Shown: piece after piece, positions 7,998 through 16,629 of the stretch | Layout of the letters: every line of letters starts with the position of its first letter | How positions within the stretch are numbered: position 1 is the first letter of the stretch | DNA from: M0108 sp937862735 | GTDB lineage: Bacteria > Pseudomonadota > Gammaproteobacteria > Chromatiales > Chromatiaceae | Direction of reading: 5' to 3' | DNA: 64,000 bases | Assembly: GCA_937862735.1 (NCBI GenBank) | Contig: CALMDH010000045.1 | Location: 1 to 64,000, forward strand | Translations under genes and position numbers: made by a program | Notes under the pieces: model-generated | Databases searched by the model: none | Told to the model about the DNA's origin: nothing | Seen by the model: the letters and a program-made list of their open reading frames with translations, nothing else

Positions 7998-8513
7998 TCA
8001 GGGTTGGATTTGCAGATAGCCATCCTGAACCAGTTGGATGATGCGCAGGTTGGCGGAAGTGACGACTTTGACGCCTGACAAGACATCCTCGTTGGTCCAG
8101 CCGTTGCCACGCGCGGTGACGGCACAGAGCTCGAAGCGTACCCCCTTGTCCTGCAGGGTCGCGATCGTCCCCTTGTAGGGGTTGCCGCGCGATGTATGGC
8201 GGACCGCGTTATAGCGCGCATCGTCCAGGAGCATGTAGCCGGCCTCGCCGTGGAAGATGGCCACCATGCTGTGCTGGGTCCTTGCCTGGACAAAGTCTTC
8301 GTTTAGGACCCTCATGTAGTTGAGCCCGGTCGGGTTATCGCCCTCGAAGGCCAGGTGGTCCATGTTGAACACCACACGGGCCTCCTTCAGGGCCACGGGG
8401 ATGTCGATATGGAGCGTCCCGGTCGCCGCCGGCTCCGCGGCTGGCAGCAGCGATGAGGCACCGAGCACCAGTGCAGCAGTCAAAAGCCCGAAGTAGAACG
8501 GGATGGTCTTCAC
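7998..8513 (-). CDS. Exported DsrE/F-like protein
   Basis: A 171-aa protein with an N-terminal signal peptide (KTIPFYFGLLTAALVLGASS, cleavage near PAAEPA). The mature domain has the DsrE-like alternating strand-helix pattern: ARVVFNMDHLAFEGDNP, a middle SMVAIFHGEAGYMLLDD, and KGVRFELCAVTARGNGW with the single cysteine in the position typical of the family. DsrE-like proteins bind or transfer sulfur; periplasmic members are less well understood. Its location beside tsdBA, transcribed divergently, is consistent with periplasmic sulfur chemistry, which is inference. GTG at 8513 is preferred, 8 nt after AGGAG; TTG one codon earlier is possible. The Shine-Dalgarno region lies in a tandem 12-bp duplication. 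Confidence 0.75.
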   Translation of the reverse strand: MKTIPFYFGLLTAALVLGASSLLPAAEPAATGTLHIDIPVALKEARVVFNMDHLAFEGDNPTGLNYMRVLNEDFVQARTQHSMVAIFHGEAGYMLLDDARYNAVRHTSRGNPYKGTIATLQDKGVRFELCAVTARGNGWTNEDVLSGVKVVTSANLRIIQLVQDGYLQIQP

Positions 8514-8855
8514 CAACGAATCTCCTCTGCTATCTCCTCTGCTATGGTTTTCCCACACGGTTCGTCGATACTACAGGAAATCATCATGTCTATCGCCTGA
8601 GTAAAGGGGCCCATGCCCCGGCGAGCCTTTCCAGGGGGGGTTGTCCCCTGGCGGACGGCATGGCACGGGCGAGGCCCGGTGACTTCGGCCCCCGGCGGTC
8701 TATTGGTCTGAGCCGACGGGGGATGGGCTGGCCTTCGGCGAGGCGGCAACGAGGGCATTGCACCCACGCAGATTGATTGCCGTGCCGACGAGGGGACTAT
8801 TGGCTCATGCCAACCAGACCCACCCCATCCTTGCGGCCTAGCTGGAGCCCTAGAC
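8514..8855. other. Divergent intergenic region between the DsrE-like gene and tsdBA
   Basis: It holds a perfect tandem duplication of TCTCCTCTGCTA (8521-8532 and 8533-8544), so the minus-strand transcript has two AGGAGA sites before the DsrE-like start. Further on are two hairpin-forming sequences: GGGGCCCATGCCCC near 8606 and CCAGGGGG/CCCCTGG near 8630-8651. No gene is seen, and no confident promoter boxes. Confidence 0.5.
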
Positions 8856-10499
8856 ATGCCAAACAAGAGCGTATTCCCACCTTCCGGGCTGGCCCTGATC
8901 GCCTTGCTCGCCCAGCCGGCCGCAGGGGACGACCCCGGGGCGCGGATCGCGACCCACGGGACACCAGGGGGAACCGTGGCCTGCGCGACCTGCCATGGCC
9001 AGAACGGCGGCGGTGACGAGGGCGCCGCCTTTCCCCGTTTGGCCGGGCTGAACGCAGGGTACCTGGCACGGCAACTCCGCGCCTTCCGGGACGGCGGCCG
9101 GGACCACCCCATCATGAGCCCCATGGCAAAACCCTTGACCGATGCCGAGGTCGCGGCGGTGTCGGCCTACTATGCCGCGCTTCCCGCCGTTTCCAACGCC
9201 AAGCCCCCGGTCGAGGTATCAACGGCCGTCGGCGGGGTCCTCGCCACCGAGGGCGACTGGGCCAATCGCTCCCTGCCGGCCTGCGCCCAGTGTCACGCAC
9301 GCGACGGCCTCGGTGCGGGAGAGGCCTTTCCGGCCTTGGCCGGCCAGGTCTACTCCTACATCCTGGCTCAACTCGAGGCCTGGGTCGAAGGCAAGCGCAC
9401 CGCGGATACCCATGGGCTCATGAGCCCGATCGCCCCGCGGTTGCGTCTGGATGAGGCCAGGTCAGTGGCTGCCTTCTATGCCGGCATGAAGGTCCAGCCT
9501 GGTCCAGCCCCAGGGGTCAGGCAGGGGGCTGGGGTGTCGGCCGGCTCCGTCCACCCGGTTCAGCCCGGGAGCGGTCCGGACGAGACCCAAGCTGGGGTAA
9601 ACCTTCCCGCCGGCCCGCCCCTCGACCATGGCCCCGTGGCTCCTGGCCTCGCCCCGGGGCCAGATGGTCTGTTTCAGCCGCCTGCCCGCGGCACAGCCCC
9701 GCACGACCGCATGGGCGAAGCCATCCGCTTGGGCGAGGCGATCTTCGTCGGGACCTTTTCGCACCCGGAGTCGGCGAGGTATGTCGGCAATACCCAAACT
9801 TGCGAGGGATGCCACCTGGATGCCGGGCGTCTGGCGGGCGCGGCCCCCATGTGGGCCGCCTGGGTCGCCTATCCCGCCTTCCGCACCAAGGATCAGCGCA
9901 TCAACAACATCGTCGAGCGTATCCAGGGGTGCTTTACCTACTCGATGAACGCACCGGCGTCCGCCGTCGGGCATGCCCCTGAGGCCGACAGCGCCACCCT
10001 GGTCGCCCTGCAAAGCTACATCTACTGGCTCGCCACCGGCGCACCCACGGGGGATACCCGGATGCCGGGGCGTGGTTACCCGGCCCTGGATCCGACCCCC
10101 CAAGGCTTCGATCCCGACCGCGGCGCCGGGGTCTACCGGACTGTTTGCGCCGTCTGCCACGGCAGCGACGGTCAGGGCACCTGGGCGCGCGGAGAGTTGC
10201 TCTTCCCGCCCCTCTGGGGTCCCCAGTCCTACAACTGGGGTGCCGGCATGCATCGCATCGACACCGCCGCCGCCTACATCAGACACAACATGCCCCTGGG
10301 GCCGGCCCAACGCCTGAGCGATCAGGATGCCTGGGATGTGGCTGCCTTCATCAATGCCCAGGAACGTCCCCAGGACCCGCGCTTCAGGGGTAACCTGGCG
10401 GAAACGGCGCGGCTCCACCACACAGGTCACTACGACTACTACGGCAAGCGCCTGCAGCCGGATGGAAGGATCCTGGGCGATGAGCCAGCGGGGCGCTGA
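8856..10499 (+). CDS. tsdBA: Tetraheme thiosulfate dehydrogenase, TsdB-TsdA fusion
   Basis: TsdA joins two thiosulfates into tetrathionate in the periplasm; TsdB is a diheme cytochrome that takes the electrons. Here both are in one 547-aa chain. There is a signal peptide (about residues 1-24). A c4-like diheme domain follows, with CATCH at 43-47 and CAQCH at 143-147. A Pro/Gly-rich linker spans about 212-285, and the TsdA domain has CEGCH at 316-320 and CAVCH at 431-435. Cys359 in RIQGCFTYS matches the unusual cysteine ligand of the TsdA active-site heme. YIRHNMP (Met479) is the likely ligand region of the last heme, with Arg where some TsdA proteins have Lys. TsdBA fusions are known in Marichromatium. 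GGAG precedes the ATG by about 9 nt. Confidence 0.9.
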   Translation: MPNKSVFPPSGLALIALLAQPAAGDDPGARIATHGTPGGTVACATCHGQNGGGDEGAAFPRLAGLNAGYLARQLRAFRDGGRDHPIMSPMAKPLTDAEVAAVSAYYAALPAVSNAKPPVEVSTAVGGVLATEGDWANRSLPACAQCHARDGLGAGEAFPALAGQVYSYILAQLEAWVEGKRTADTHGLMSPIAPRLRLDEARSVAAFYAGMKVQPGPAPGVRQGAGVSAGSVHPVQPGSGPDETQAGVNLPAGPPLDHGPVAPGLAPGPDGLFQPPARGTAPHDRMGEAIRLGEAIFVGTFSHPESARYVGNTQTCEGCHLDAGRLAGAAPMWAAWVAYPAFRTKDQRINNIVERIQGCFTYSMNAPASAVGHAPEADSATLVALQSYIYWLATGAPTGDTRMPGRGYPALDPTPQGFDPDRGAGVYRTVCAVCHGSDGQGTWARGELLFPPLWGPQSYNWGAGMHRIDTAAAYIRHNMPLGPAQRLSDQDAWDVAAFINAQERPQDPRFRGNLAETARLHHTGHYDYYGKRLQPDGRILGDEPAGR

Positions 10500-10673
10500 C
10501 GGGTTAGCCGCCAAGATCCCACATCGGCCTGGAGGCGCCGCGACAGGCCCCCAAACCCGATGGATGACCTCCAGCACACCGCCGGCATCGTGCTTGCGGG
10601 GGAGGCCCAGCACGTTGTCGAGGAGGTGACCTAGGGTCAAGCGTCAGGTACCGCCCCGCTGATGAGGTCTGGC

Positions 10674-12578
10674 TCAGGCGTCCGGGCGCAGGGCCGCGTC
10701 CTCATAGCGGTAGCCCGGCCGCTGGATGTCCCGCCGCACCCGGCGATAGAGACGCCAGACCCGCCAGGCATAGGCCAGCAGACCGCCATAGGTCCGCCAG
10801 ACTTCCCCGGCCCGGCGGGGATAGAAGGTCCAGGGCGACTCGACCGGCAGGCTCGGCCGGCGATCGGTGCGCACCTTGCGGCGCAAGAAACCGCCCTGAA
10901 GGGGATGGACCCGCTCGAACCGGAAGCAGCCATAGAACTCCAGGGCGATCTCCATGATGCGCTTGGGATTGCGGTCGAAGGTCGCCGCCCGCCGCATCAG
11001 GGTCTCCAGATGCTCCAGGGAGTAGTAGCTGTCCCAGGCCTGGGCATAGACCTGCTGCCACTCGGCCTTTGTCATGCGGGGGTGGGTGGTGCAGACGTGC
11101 TCCAGGTCATAGCGGTTGAGATCCGGCTCCAGGGGCGCGCCCTGGTTGAAGAGCGCCTGATGGTCCGCCGAGCCCGGCAGGGGCGTCAGGCAGAAGAACT
11201 CCAGGATATCGAGGGGCAGTTCCCGCTTGATGGTCTCGATGTCGGCCAGGATGGATTCCGGGGTGTCGTCCGGAAAGCCGAGGATGTAGCCACAATAGGT
11301 GGTCACCCGCTGGCGCTGCCAGGCGAGGAGCATGTCCCGGTAATTGGCGAGCTTGTTCTGTTTCTTGTTGGCGGACTTGAGGTTGTCCGCGTTCACCGTC
11401 TCCAGGCCGATGAAGACCCGGGAGACCCCCGCCGCCCGCGCCTTGGTGACGAAGCCGGGCAGGGTGTGGCACATGGTGTCCACCTGGATGGTGAAATTGA
11501 ACTTGACCCCCAGTTCCTGGCGCAGGGCGATGATGCGATCGAAGATGGGTTCCCAGTTGCGGTTGCGAGCGAAATTGTCGTCGGTGATGAAGTAGTGGCG
11601 AATGCCATGGGCCAGGTTGGCGCGCAGCAGGGACTCGATATCGTCCGGATCGCGAAAGCGCGACTTGCGGCCCTGGACGTTGATGATGGTGCAGAAACTG
11701 CACAGGAAGGGACAGCCGCGCCCGGCGTCGAAGGTCCCGGGCATGGGGGCGTAGCGCCGCGCCACTTCCGGGGGCAGATGGGGCAGCGACTGCCCCTGCA
11801 GCGCCGGCAGTTGGGCCATGAAGTTGTACACCGGCGCCAGGCGGCCCGTGTCGGCGGCGCGCAGGAGGGCGGCGAAATGTTCCTCGGCCTCCCCGGCGAA
11901 GAGGGTGATGCCCAGGTCCAGGGCCTCCTGCAACTCGGGGGTCAGGCGCGGGAGCATCGCCAGGGACCCACTGACGTGGAAACCGCCGATGGCCACCGGC
12001 AGCCCCGCCTCGCGGAAGCGCCGGGCCAGGTCCAGGGCGCGGGGATACTGGTTGGACTGGACCCCCACCAGGCAGATCAGTCCCCGCCCCCCGTTGGCCT
12101 GAAAGCGCCGGATGATCCCGGCCACCGGGACCCGGGTATTGGTCTCGTCATAGGCCTGGATGGCGATCCGGACCTCCGCGCCCAGGACCCGCTCCTGATC
12201 AGCGACCCGCCCCAAGCCGTAGAGGGAGGCGAGGGAATTGGAGGGAATCCAGGCCTTGAGCCACTGGATGACATAGCCCTCGTCGTCGTAGTGCGAGGGT
12301 TTGATCAGTTCCAGCAGGAAGGTGCCCGGACGATTAGCGGCCGGGGCAGCGCCAAGGGCACCCGCCTCTTCATGGAGGATGGCCTCCTGAAGGGTGCTGG
12401 CCGCGTCGCGCGCGGTGGCCTCGTCATGGATGGCAGTGTCGCCTTGCACACTGGGTCCATGCGCGGTGACGTCTCCCTGCGCAGTGGCTTTACCATGGGC
12501 GATGGCAGCGTGACGGACGGGGATGAGGTCCGGGCTGAAGGTGACTTCTCGGCTGGGTGTGTTTGAGGTGCCTGGCAT
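10674..12578 (-). CDS. B12-binding-domain-like radical SAM protein, unknown substrate
   Basis: A 634-aa protein. A cobalamin-binding-like Rossmann domain covers about residues 85-250 (ICLVGVQSNQYPRAL, IGGFHVSG). Next comes a radical SAM core with the 4Fe-4S motif CPFLCSFC within RGCPFLCSFCTIINVQGRKS, then a C-terminal region rich in aromatic and basic residues. The arrangement is that of the B12-dependent radical SAM methylase/cyclase superfamily, but the reaction cannot be inferred. Residues 1-82 are a low-complexity Ala/Thr/His/Gly extension (for example AIAHGKATAQGDVTAHG) not expected in the family; the conserved part begins near FLLELIKPSHYDDEGYVIQW. The true start could be further in. 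It lies 119 nt after gspB on the same strand. Confidence 0.8.
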   Translation of the reverse strand: MPGTSNTPSREVTFSPDLIPVRHAAIAHGKATAQGDVTAHGPSVQGDTAIHDEATARDAASTLQEAILHEEAGALGAAPAANRPGTFLLELIKPSHYDDEGYVIQWLKAWIPSNSLASLYGLGRVADQERVLGAEVRIAIQAYDETNTRVPVAGIIRRFQANGGRGLICLVGVQSNQYPRALDLARRFREAGLPVAIGGFHVSGSLAMLPRLTPELQEALDLGITLFAGEAEEHFAALLRAADTGRLAPVYNFMAQLPALQGQSLPHLPPEVARRYAPMPGTFDAGRGCPFLCSFCTIINVQGRKSRFRDPDDIESLLRANLAHGIRHYFITDDNFARNRNWEPIFDRIIALRQELGVKFNFTIQVDTMCHTLPGFVTKARAAGVSRVFIGLETVNADNLKSANKKQNKLANYRDMLLAWQRQRVTTYCGYILGFPDDTPESILADIETIKRELPLDILEFFCLTPLPGSADHQALFNQGAPLEPDLNRYDLEHVCTTHPRMTKAEWQQVYAQAWDSYYSLEHLETLMRRAATFDRNPKRIMEIALEFYGCFRFERVHPLQGGFLRRKVRTDRRPSLPVESPWTFYPRRAGEVWRTYGGLLAYAWRVWRLYRRVRRDIQRPGYRYEDAALRPDA

Positions 12579-12697
12579 GGGTGCCCCCGGATGAGGAGGA
12601 TTCGGCAGGGCCCCGCGGGCACCATACCTTGGCCTGAGTGGTGATGGGAGAAGATGGGTGACGGTGTGAAGGCTGGAGCGGAGCGCCTCGCGGATGC

Positions 12698-13819
12698 CTA
12701 GCGCGGCTGGAAGAAGCGATGGCCTTCGAAGGCCAGGGCCACGCCATCGGGGAAGATCTCCTCGACCAGGATACCACTGCGGGTGGCATCACCCTGGCGC
12801 AGCCGACGGCCGTCGATGATCACCAGGCGCTTGGCGGGCTCGGCGTCGTAGAGATGCACGGTGAGGAGGAAGGACGGCAGCCGCTCCTGGACCTCCGGTG
12901 GCAGGCGGCTTTCCCGGAGCGGGACCTGCTGCTGCCGGGTGCTGGCCTTGGACTGCGACGGGGACTTGCCACCCTTTCCTTCCTTGATCTGCTCCTTGAA
13001 GGCCTCGATGTCCTGGCGCAGATCCTCCGGGATGGCATCCGCCGGCGCTTGGCGGGTCACCGCCCGGGCCGGCGAGGGGGACGGGGGGGGACTGTATTGC
13101 TGTTCCGGCGGTCCACCGGCATGAGGTGGTTCGTCGGCACCGACCTCGGTTACCTCAGGGGCCATGGCGGTCATCGGCGGGGCAGCTTGGCCAGCGTGAC
13201 CCGCGCCATAACCCGAAGCGGGTGGAGACTGCTCGACCGGGACGCTGGTCGGCGGAGGGCCGGGTTGCCCGCCGGTGGCGGCCGGCGGGGCAGCCCCCGC
13301 CAGCGGACCCGCGGACGCGGCCGAGGAAACCCCAGCCGGACCAGCGCCGGGCACCTGGGCCGCTGGCCAATTCGCCCCTACCTCCGCGCTCGCCACCGTC
13401 CCGGGGGCCGTGGTCAAGGCGGGGGCCTGAGGGGGAACCTGGGCGTGGGGCTGAGCGGTGGCCTGGCCGGTGAGGTGAGGGGCTGCCGGGGTGGGGGCGG
13501 CCACGTTCGGCGCGTTGGCGCCGGCCACGGGCTGAGCGGTGAAGGCTGGCTGGCCGCCGGCCAGGGGCAGATTCGGGCTCTGAGCCGGAACCTGGACCGC
13601 CATCGGTGCCGGCCCCAGTTGCGCTATCTCCGGTCCCGCCCGCAGGACGGCGTACAGGGCGATCGCCACCGCCAGCGCCGCCAGCCCGAGGGCGATGCCG
13701 ATCCAGGAATTGCGGCCACCATCCCGGGGCGTGAACAGGGGCTGGGTGGCGAGGGTCGGCACCCGGCCGAGTTCCCGGTCCTGCTGGGACTTTCTAAGGG
13801 CTTCAAGGATGTAGGACAT
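12698..13819 (-). CDS. gspB: General secretion pathway protein GspB (ExeB-like)
   Basis: A 373-aa inner-membrane protein. The N-terminus MSYILEALRKSQQDRELG is the hallmark of GspB/ExeB proteins. A single membrane helix (about 38-60) follows, then a periplasmic Pro/Ala-rich region of about 220 residues. The C-terminal GspB domain (about 305-373) includes LPSFLLTVHLYDAEPAKR and VEEIFPDGVALAFEGHRFF. With GspA it helps assemble the type II secretin through peptidoglycan. The gene starts 4 nt after gspA, so the two form an operon. No other type II secretion genes are in the window. Confidence 0.9.
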   Translation of the reverse strand: MSYILEALRKSQQDRELGRVPTLATQPLFTPRDGGRNSWIGIALGLAALAVAIALYAVLRAGPEIAQLGPAPMAVQVPAQSPNLPLAGGQPAFTAQPVAGANAPNVAAPTPAAPHLTGQATAQPHAQVPPQAPALTTAPGTVASAEVGANWPAAQVPGAGPAGVSSAASAGPLAGAAPPAATGGQPGPPPTSVPVEQSPPASGYGAGHAGQAAPPMTAMAPEVTEVGADEPPHAGGPPEQQYSPPPSPSPARAVTRQAPADAIPEDLRQDIEAFKEQIKEGKGGKSPSQSKASTRQQQVPLRESRLPPEVQERLPSFLLTVHLYDAEPAKRLVIIDGRRLRQGDATRSGILVEEIFPDGVALAFEGHRFFQPR

Positions 13820-13823
13820 GGCG

Positions 13824-15536
13824 CTAGTCTTCCGGCCGCAGCTTGGGAAGCCCCGGCATATCGACCAGACTGGTCAGGCGGATCAGGGTGCGGGGTCCCG
13901 CCAGGCCATCGACCTCCAGTCCGGACTGGGTCTGGAAGCGACGCACGGCGCTCTCCACTTGGCGGTCGAAACGGCTGGTGCCATCATCCTTGAAGTCCAG
14001 TCCCGGGGCCTGTTCCAGGAGGCGGCGCAACCAGCGCACGGCCTCGCCGGAGGAGCCGGGCCGGATCAGGGTTCCGCCCACCGGCGGTGGCTGCCAGACC
14101 AGCAGATAGTCCCCGGTCCACCAGCCATCCAGGGACCCCAGGGGGAAGGTCTCGGTCCCCTGGGTCAGTTCCAGGGTCGCCTGGTGCTCATCCAGGCCCA
14201 CCAGGGCGGCCCAGCCCTCGACGCCCTGCCGGTCGCGCAGGCGCAGCAGGGCCGGCAGGTTGTAGTCCCGCACCCGGCTCCAGCCCCCCCGGTCCAGTTC
14301 GCACTCCAGGCCGAAGGAGCTGAGGCGCGCGCAGGGCTCACGCCCCTCCAGCTTGCCCAGCTCCACCTGCCAGCGCCGCAGCAGGAGGCGCAGGGCCCGC
14401 TCCTGGTCGGCAAGCAGATCACCGTCCGCCCCCAGTTCCGTGAGCCGTTCATCCGCCAGGGCCTTGGCCAGGGCGACGCGGGTCTGTTCCTCCGCCTGCG
14501 CCTTCTCGGCCTCCGCCGCCTGGGCCGCGTCGGCGGTCTCGGCCGTGGGCGCGGCGGTGACGGTCTCATCCCCGCCCGGCGCGGACCCGCGCAGGGCGGC
14601 GAGGACGGTGGGCAGATCCGGTCGACCGCGGTATTCCCAGAATCCCCAGGCCCCCCCGATGGTCAGGGCCAGCAGGCCCGCCGCCAGGGCAACCCAGCGG
14701 CGGCGGGGCGAGGGCCGGCGCCAGGAGCGCCCGTCGTCGACCTCGGCCACCGCCTTTTCCAGGATGCGCTGGGTGACCATGGGGTGACGGGAGACGCAGG
14801 CCCCCAGCAGGGCGCGATCGCAATAGATGTTGATCAACCGCGGCACCCCCTGGGAAAGGCGATGCAACTGGCGCAGGGCCCCGCGGGTGAAGAGGGGCCG
14901 CTCCACCCCGGCGACGGCCAGGCGATGCTCGACATAGGCCGCGGTATCGCGGAGGTCGAAGGGCTTGAGGTGATAACGGGCGGTGATGCGCTGGTTGAGC
15001 TGGCGCAGGCCGGGATGGAGCAGCATCTCCCGCAGCTCGGGCTGACCGACCAGAAAGATCTGCAACAGCTTGTGCTTGGGCGTCTCCAGGTTGGTCAGGA
15101 GGCGGATCTGCTCCAGCACCCGGGGGGAGAGGTCCTGGGCCTCGTCGATCATGAGCACCGGCCGCCGGCCCTGGGCATGGGCCTCCAGCAGAAAGCGGTT
15201 CAGCTTGTCCACCAGCCGCTTGACGGTGCGGTCCCCGTCTTCCAGGGGGATGCGGAACTCGTCGCAAATGGCGCGCAGCAGTTCCGTCGCCGACAGGGCC
15301 GGGTGCAGGATCAGGGCCAGATCGACCTGCTCGGGCAGTTGTTCGAGGAAGGCCCGGCACACCGTCGTCTTGCCGGTACCCACCTCACCGGTCAGCAGGA
15401 CGAAGCCACCACTCTCACCGGCGCCGTAGACCAGGTGCGCCAGGGCCTCCCGATGCTGTTCGCTCAGGAAGAGATACTGGGGATCGGGGGTGATGGAAAA
15501 GCTGGGTTCCTTGAGGCCGAAATAATTGGCGTACAC
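13824..15536 (-). CDS. gspA: ExeA/GspA-family AAA ATPase with peptidoglycan-binding domain
   Basis: A 570-aa protein. The N-terminal cytoplasmic AAA domain (about 1-265) has Walker A GEVGTGKTT and Walker B VLMIDEAQ. A membrane helix lies near 278-297 (WVALAAGLLALTIGGAWGFW). The periplasmic part has a charged helical stretch (about 335-400) and a C-terminal peptidoglycan-binding domain (about 490-555, GSSGEAVRWLRRLLEQ, AVRRFQTQSGLEVDGLAG). GspA with GspB opens peptidoglycan for the type II secretin in Aeromonas-like systems. The start is GTG at 15536, giving MYANYFGLKEPSF as in homologues; no strong Shine-Dalgarno is visible. It is divergent from the cytochrome c4 gene. Confidence 0.92.
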   Translation of the reverse strand: MYANYFGLKEPSFSITPDPQYLFLSEQHREALAHLVYGAGESGGFVLLTGEVGTGKTTVCRAFLEQLPEQVDLALILHPALSATELLRAICDEFRIPLEDGDRTVKRLVDKLNRFLLEAHAQGRRPVLMIDEAQDLSPRVLEQIRLLTNLETPKHKLLQIFLVGQPELREMLLHPGLRQLNQRITARYHLKPFDLRDTAAYVEHRLAVAGVERPLFTRGALRQLHRLSQGVPRLINIYCDRALLGACVSRHPMVTQRILEKAVAEVDDGRSWRRPSPRRRWVALAAGLLALTIGGAWGFWEYRGRPDLPTVLAALRGSAPGGDETVTAAPTAETADAAQAAEAEKAQAEEQTRVALAKALADERLTELGADGDLLADQERALRLLLRRWQVELGKLEGREPCARLSSFGLECELDRGGWSRVRDYNLPALLRLRDRQGVEGWAALVGLDEHQATLELTQGTETFPLGSLDGWWTGDYLLVWQPPPVGGTLIRPGSSGEAVRWLRRLLEQAPGLDFKDDGTSRFDRQVESAVRRFQTQSGLEVDGLAGPRTLIRLTSLVDMPGLPKLRPED

Positions 15537-15963
15537 GGTTTGGGGGTCGATCGGGTCGTGGGGCCAACCCAGGGGCGGGCCCAGGGACCGGGGTTGGGCG
15601 GGCGGGCGGACAATCGGGTGAGACTAGGCACAGACCCGGTCCGCGTCAAGCGCTCGCGGGACGGCACGGGCGGGACGAGCCCCGCCCCGGCCTTCCTGAC
15701 CCAGGTCAATCAAGCACTCATGGTCGCCGGGAATTGCGGATTCTCCTTCTTGCTTCGCCCTATTCGATCTCATAATGTTCGCCGTGGCCGGGATGGGTGC
15801 ATAACCCTCAGGCCAGCAGCGCCGCGGCCCCCACTCGGGACGCCACGGCGCGCAACAGAGTAAATAACGATCTCACGGCGCACCGCTGATGGCAGTGACT
15901 CATGCCCCTTGCCCTCGGCGGTGACGCTGACTCGACCCAACGCCGGATCAGGAGTTTTGGAGC
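15537..15963. other. Divergent regulatory region between gspA and cytochrome c4
   Basis: A 427-bp stretch without a gene. It contains an FNR/Anr-like box at 15696-15709 and an AT-richer patch near 15715-15790 that could hold promoters. No clear sigma70 pair is found at good spacing. Confidence 0.4.
15696..15709. promoter_or_regulatory. Candidate FNR/Anr box
   Basis: CTGACCCAGGTCAA fits the TTGAT-N4-ATCAA dyad with one mismatch in each half-site beyond the common G/C variation. It lies 254 bp before the cytochrome c4 start and 159 bp before gspA. Oxygen control of a cytochrome would make sense, but one site with mismatches is weak evidence. Confidence 0.35.
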
Positions 15964-16581
15964 ATGAAACACCCCCTGACGCGATCCCTCCTCATCGCCC
16001 TCGCGGCCCTGACCCCCTTCAGTCTCCAGGCCGATCCCGACCTGGAGCGGGGTAAGGCCCTCAACCGTCAATGCGCCCTCTGCCACGGCTTCCACGGCCA
16101 GGGCATCATCGGCGGCAAGTATCCGCGTCTCGCGGGGCTCCCGGAGTATTACCTGCTCAGCATGATGGAGAAATACAAGTCCGGGGAACTGGACTATCAG
16201 GCCATGACGGTCGTGGGTGGGCTGCGCAACCTGTCCGCGGAGGATCTCCAGAACCTGGCGGCCTTCCTGTCGGATATCGACCTGGCGACGGTTTCACCCC
16301 TGGACATCCCCACCCCCGAGGGTGCCGACCTGGAAAATGGCGAGGACCTGTTCCAGGGCGATTGCAAGACTTGCCATGGCCGCAAGGCCGAGGGCTCCAA
16401 GAAAAAGGAATCGCCGCCCCTCGCCGGTCAGTATTCCGAATACCTGGCCCGGCAGATCGAGATGTTCAAGAAGAAGGAGCGCATTCACGCCGACGATGAG
16501 GAGGATGAGACCTTCGCCGCCTACGAGCCGCAGGAGATCAAGGACATCCTCGCTTACATCACCACGCTGGATAACAAGTAA
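15964..16581 (+). CDS. Diheme cytochrome c4-type protein
   Basis: A 205-aa periplasmic protein with a signal peptide (about 1-22, cleaved near LQA-DPD). It has two cytochrome c domains with CALCH (about residue 38) and CKTCH (about residue 137). Each is followed by the expected Pro and distal region (YPRLAGLPEYYLLSMMEKYKSGE and PPLAGQYSEYLARQIEMFKKKE). This fits class I c4-like cytochromes that shuttle electrons to terminal oxidases or reaction centres. GGAG lies about 8 nt before the ATG. A DUF302 gene follows after 48 nt and is probably co-transcribed. The C-terminal domain is unusually rich in Lys/Glu/Asp. Confidence 0.92.
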   Translation: MKHPLTRSLLIALAALTPFSLQADPDLERGKALNRQCALCHGFHGQGIIGGKYPRLAGLPEYYLLSMMEKYKSGELDYQAMTVVGGLRNLSAEDLQNLAAFLSDIDLATVSPLDIPTPEGADLENGEDLFQGDCKTCHGRKAEGSKKKESPPLAGQYSEYLARQIEMFKKKERIHADDEEDETFAAYEPQEIKDILAYITTLDNK

Positions 16582-16629
16582 GCGCACCCCGCCCGCCCCT
16601 ATCGCCTCTCTGCCTAAAGGAAACCGATC

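Noticed and set aside
10662..12566. A 634-codon plus-strand frame opposite the radical SAM gene
   Set aside because: The real gene on the minus strand has the CxxxCxxC motif and a cobalamin-type domain; the plus frame has no motif and is a GC-bias shadow.
13824..15536. gspAB as part of a full type II secretion cluster
   Set aside because: No gspC-M gene is present on either side; the pair is flanked by a radical SAM gene and a cytochrome gene.
13818..15863. A 681-codon plus-strand frame opposite gspA
   Set aside because: gspA has Walker motifs and a peptidoglycan-binding domain; the opposite frame is compositional.
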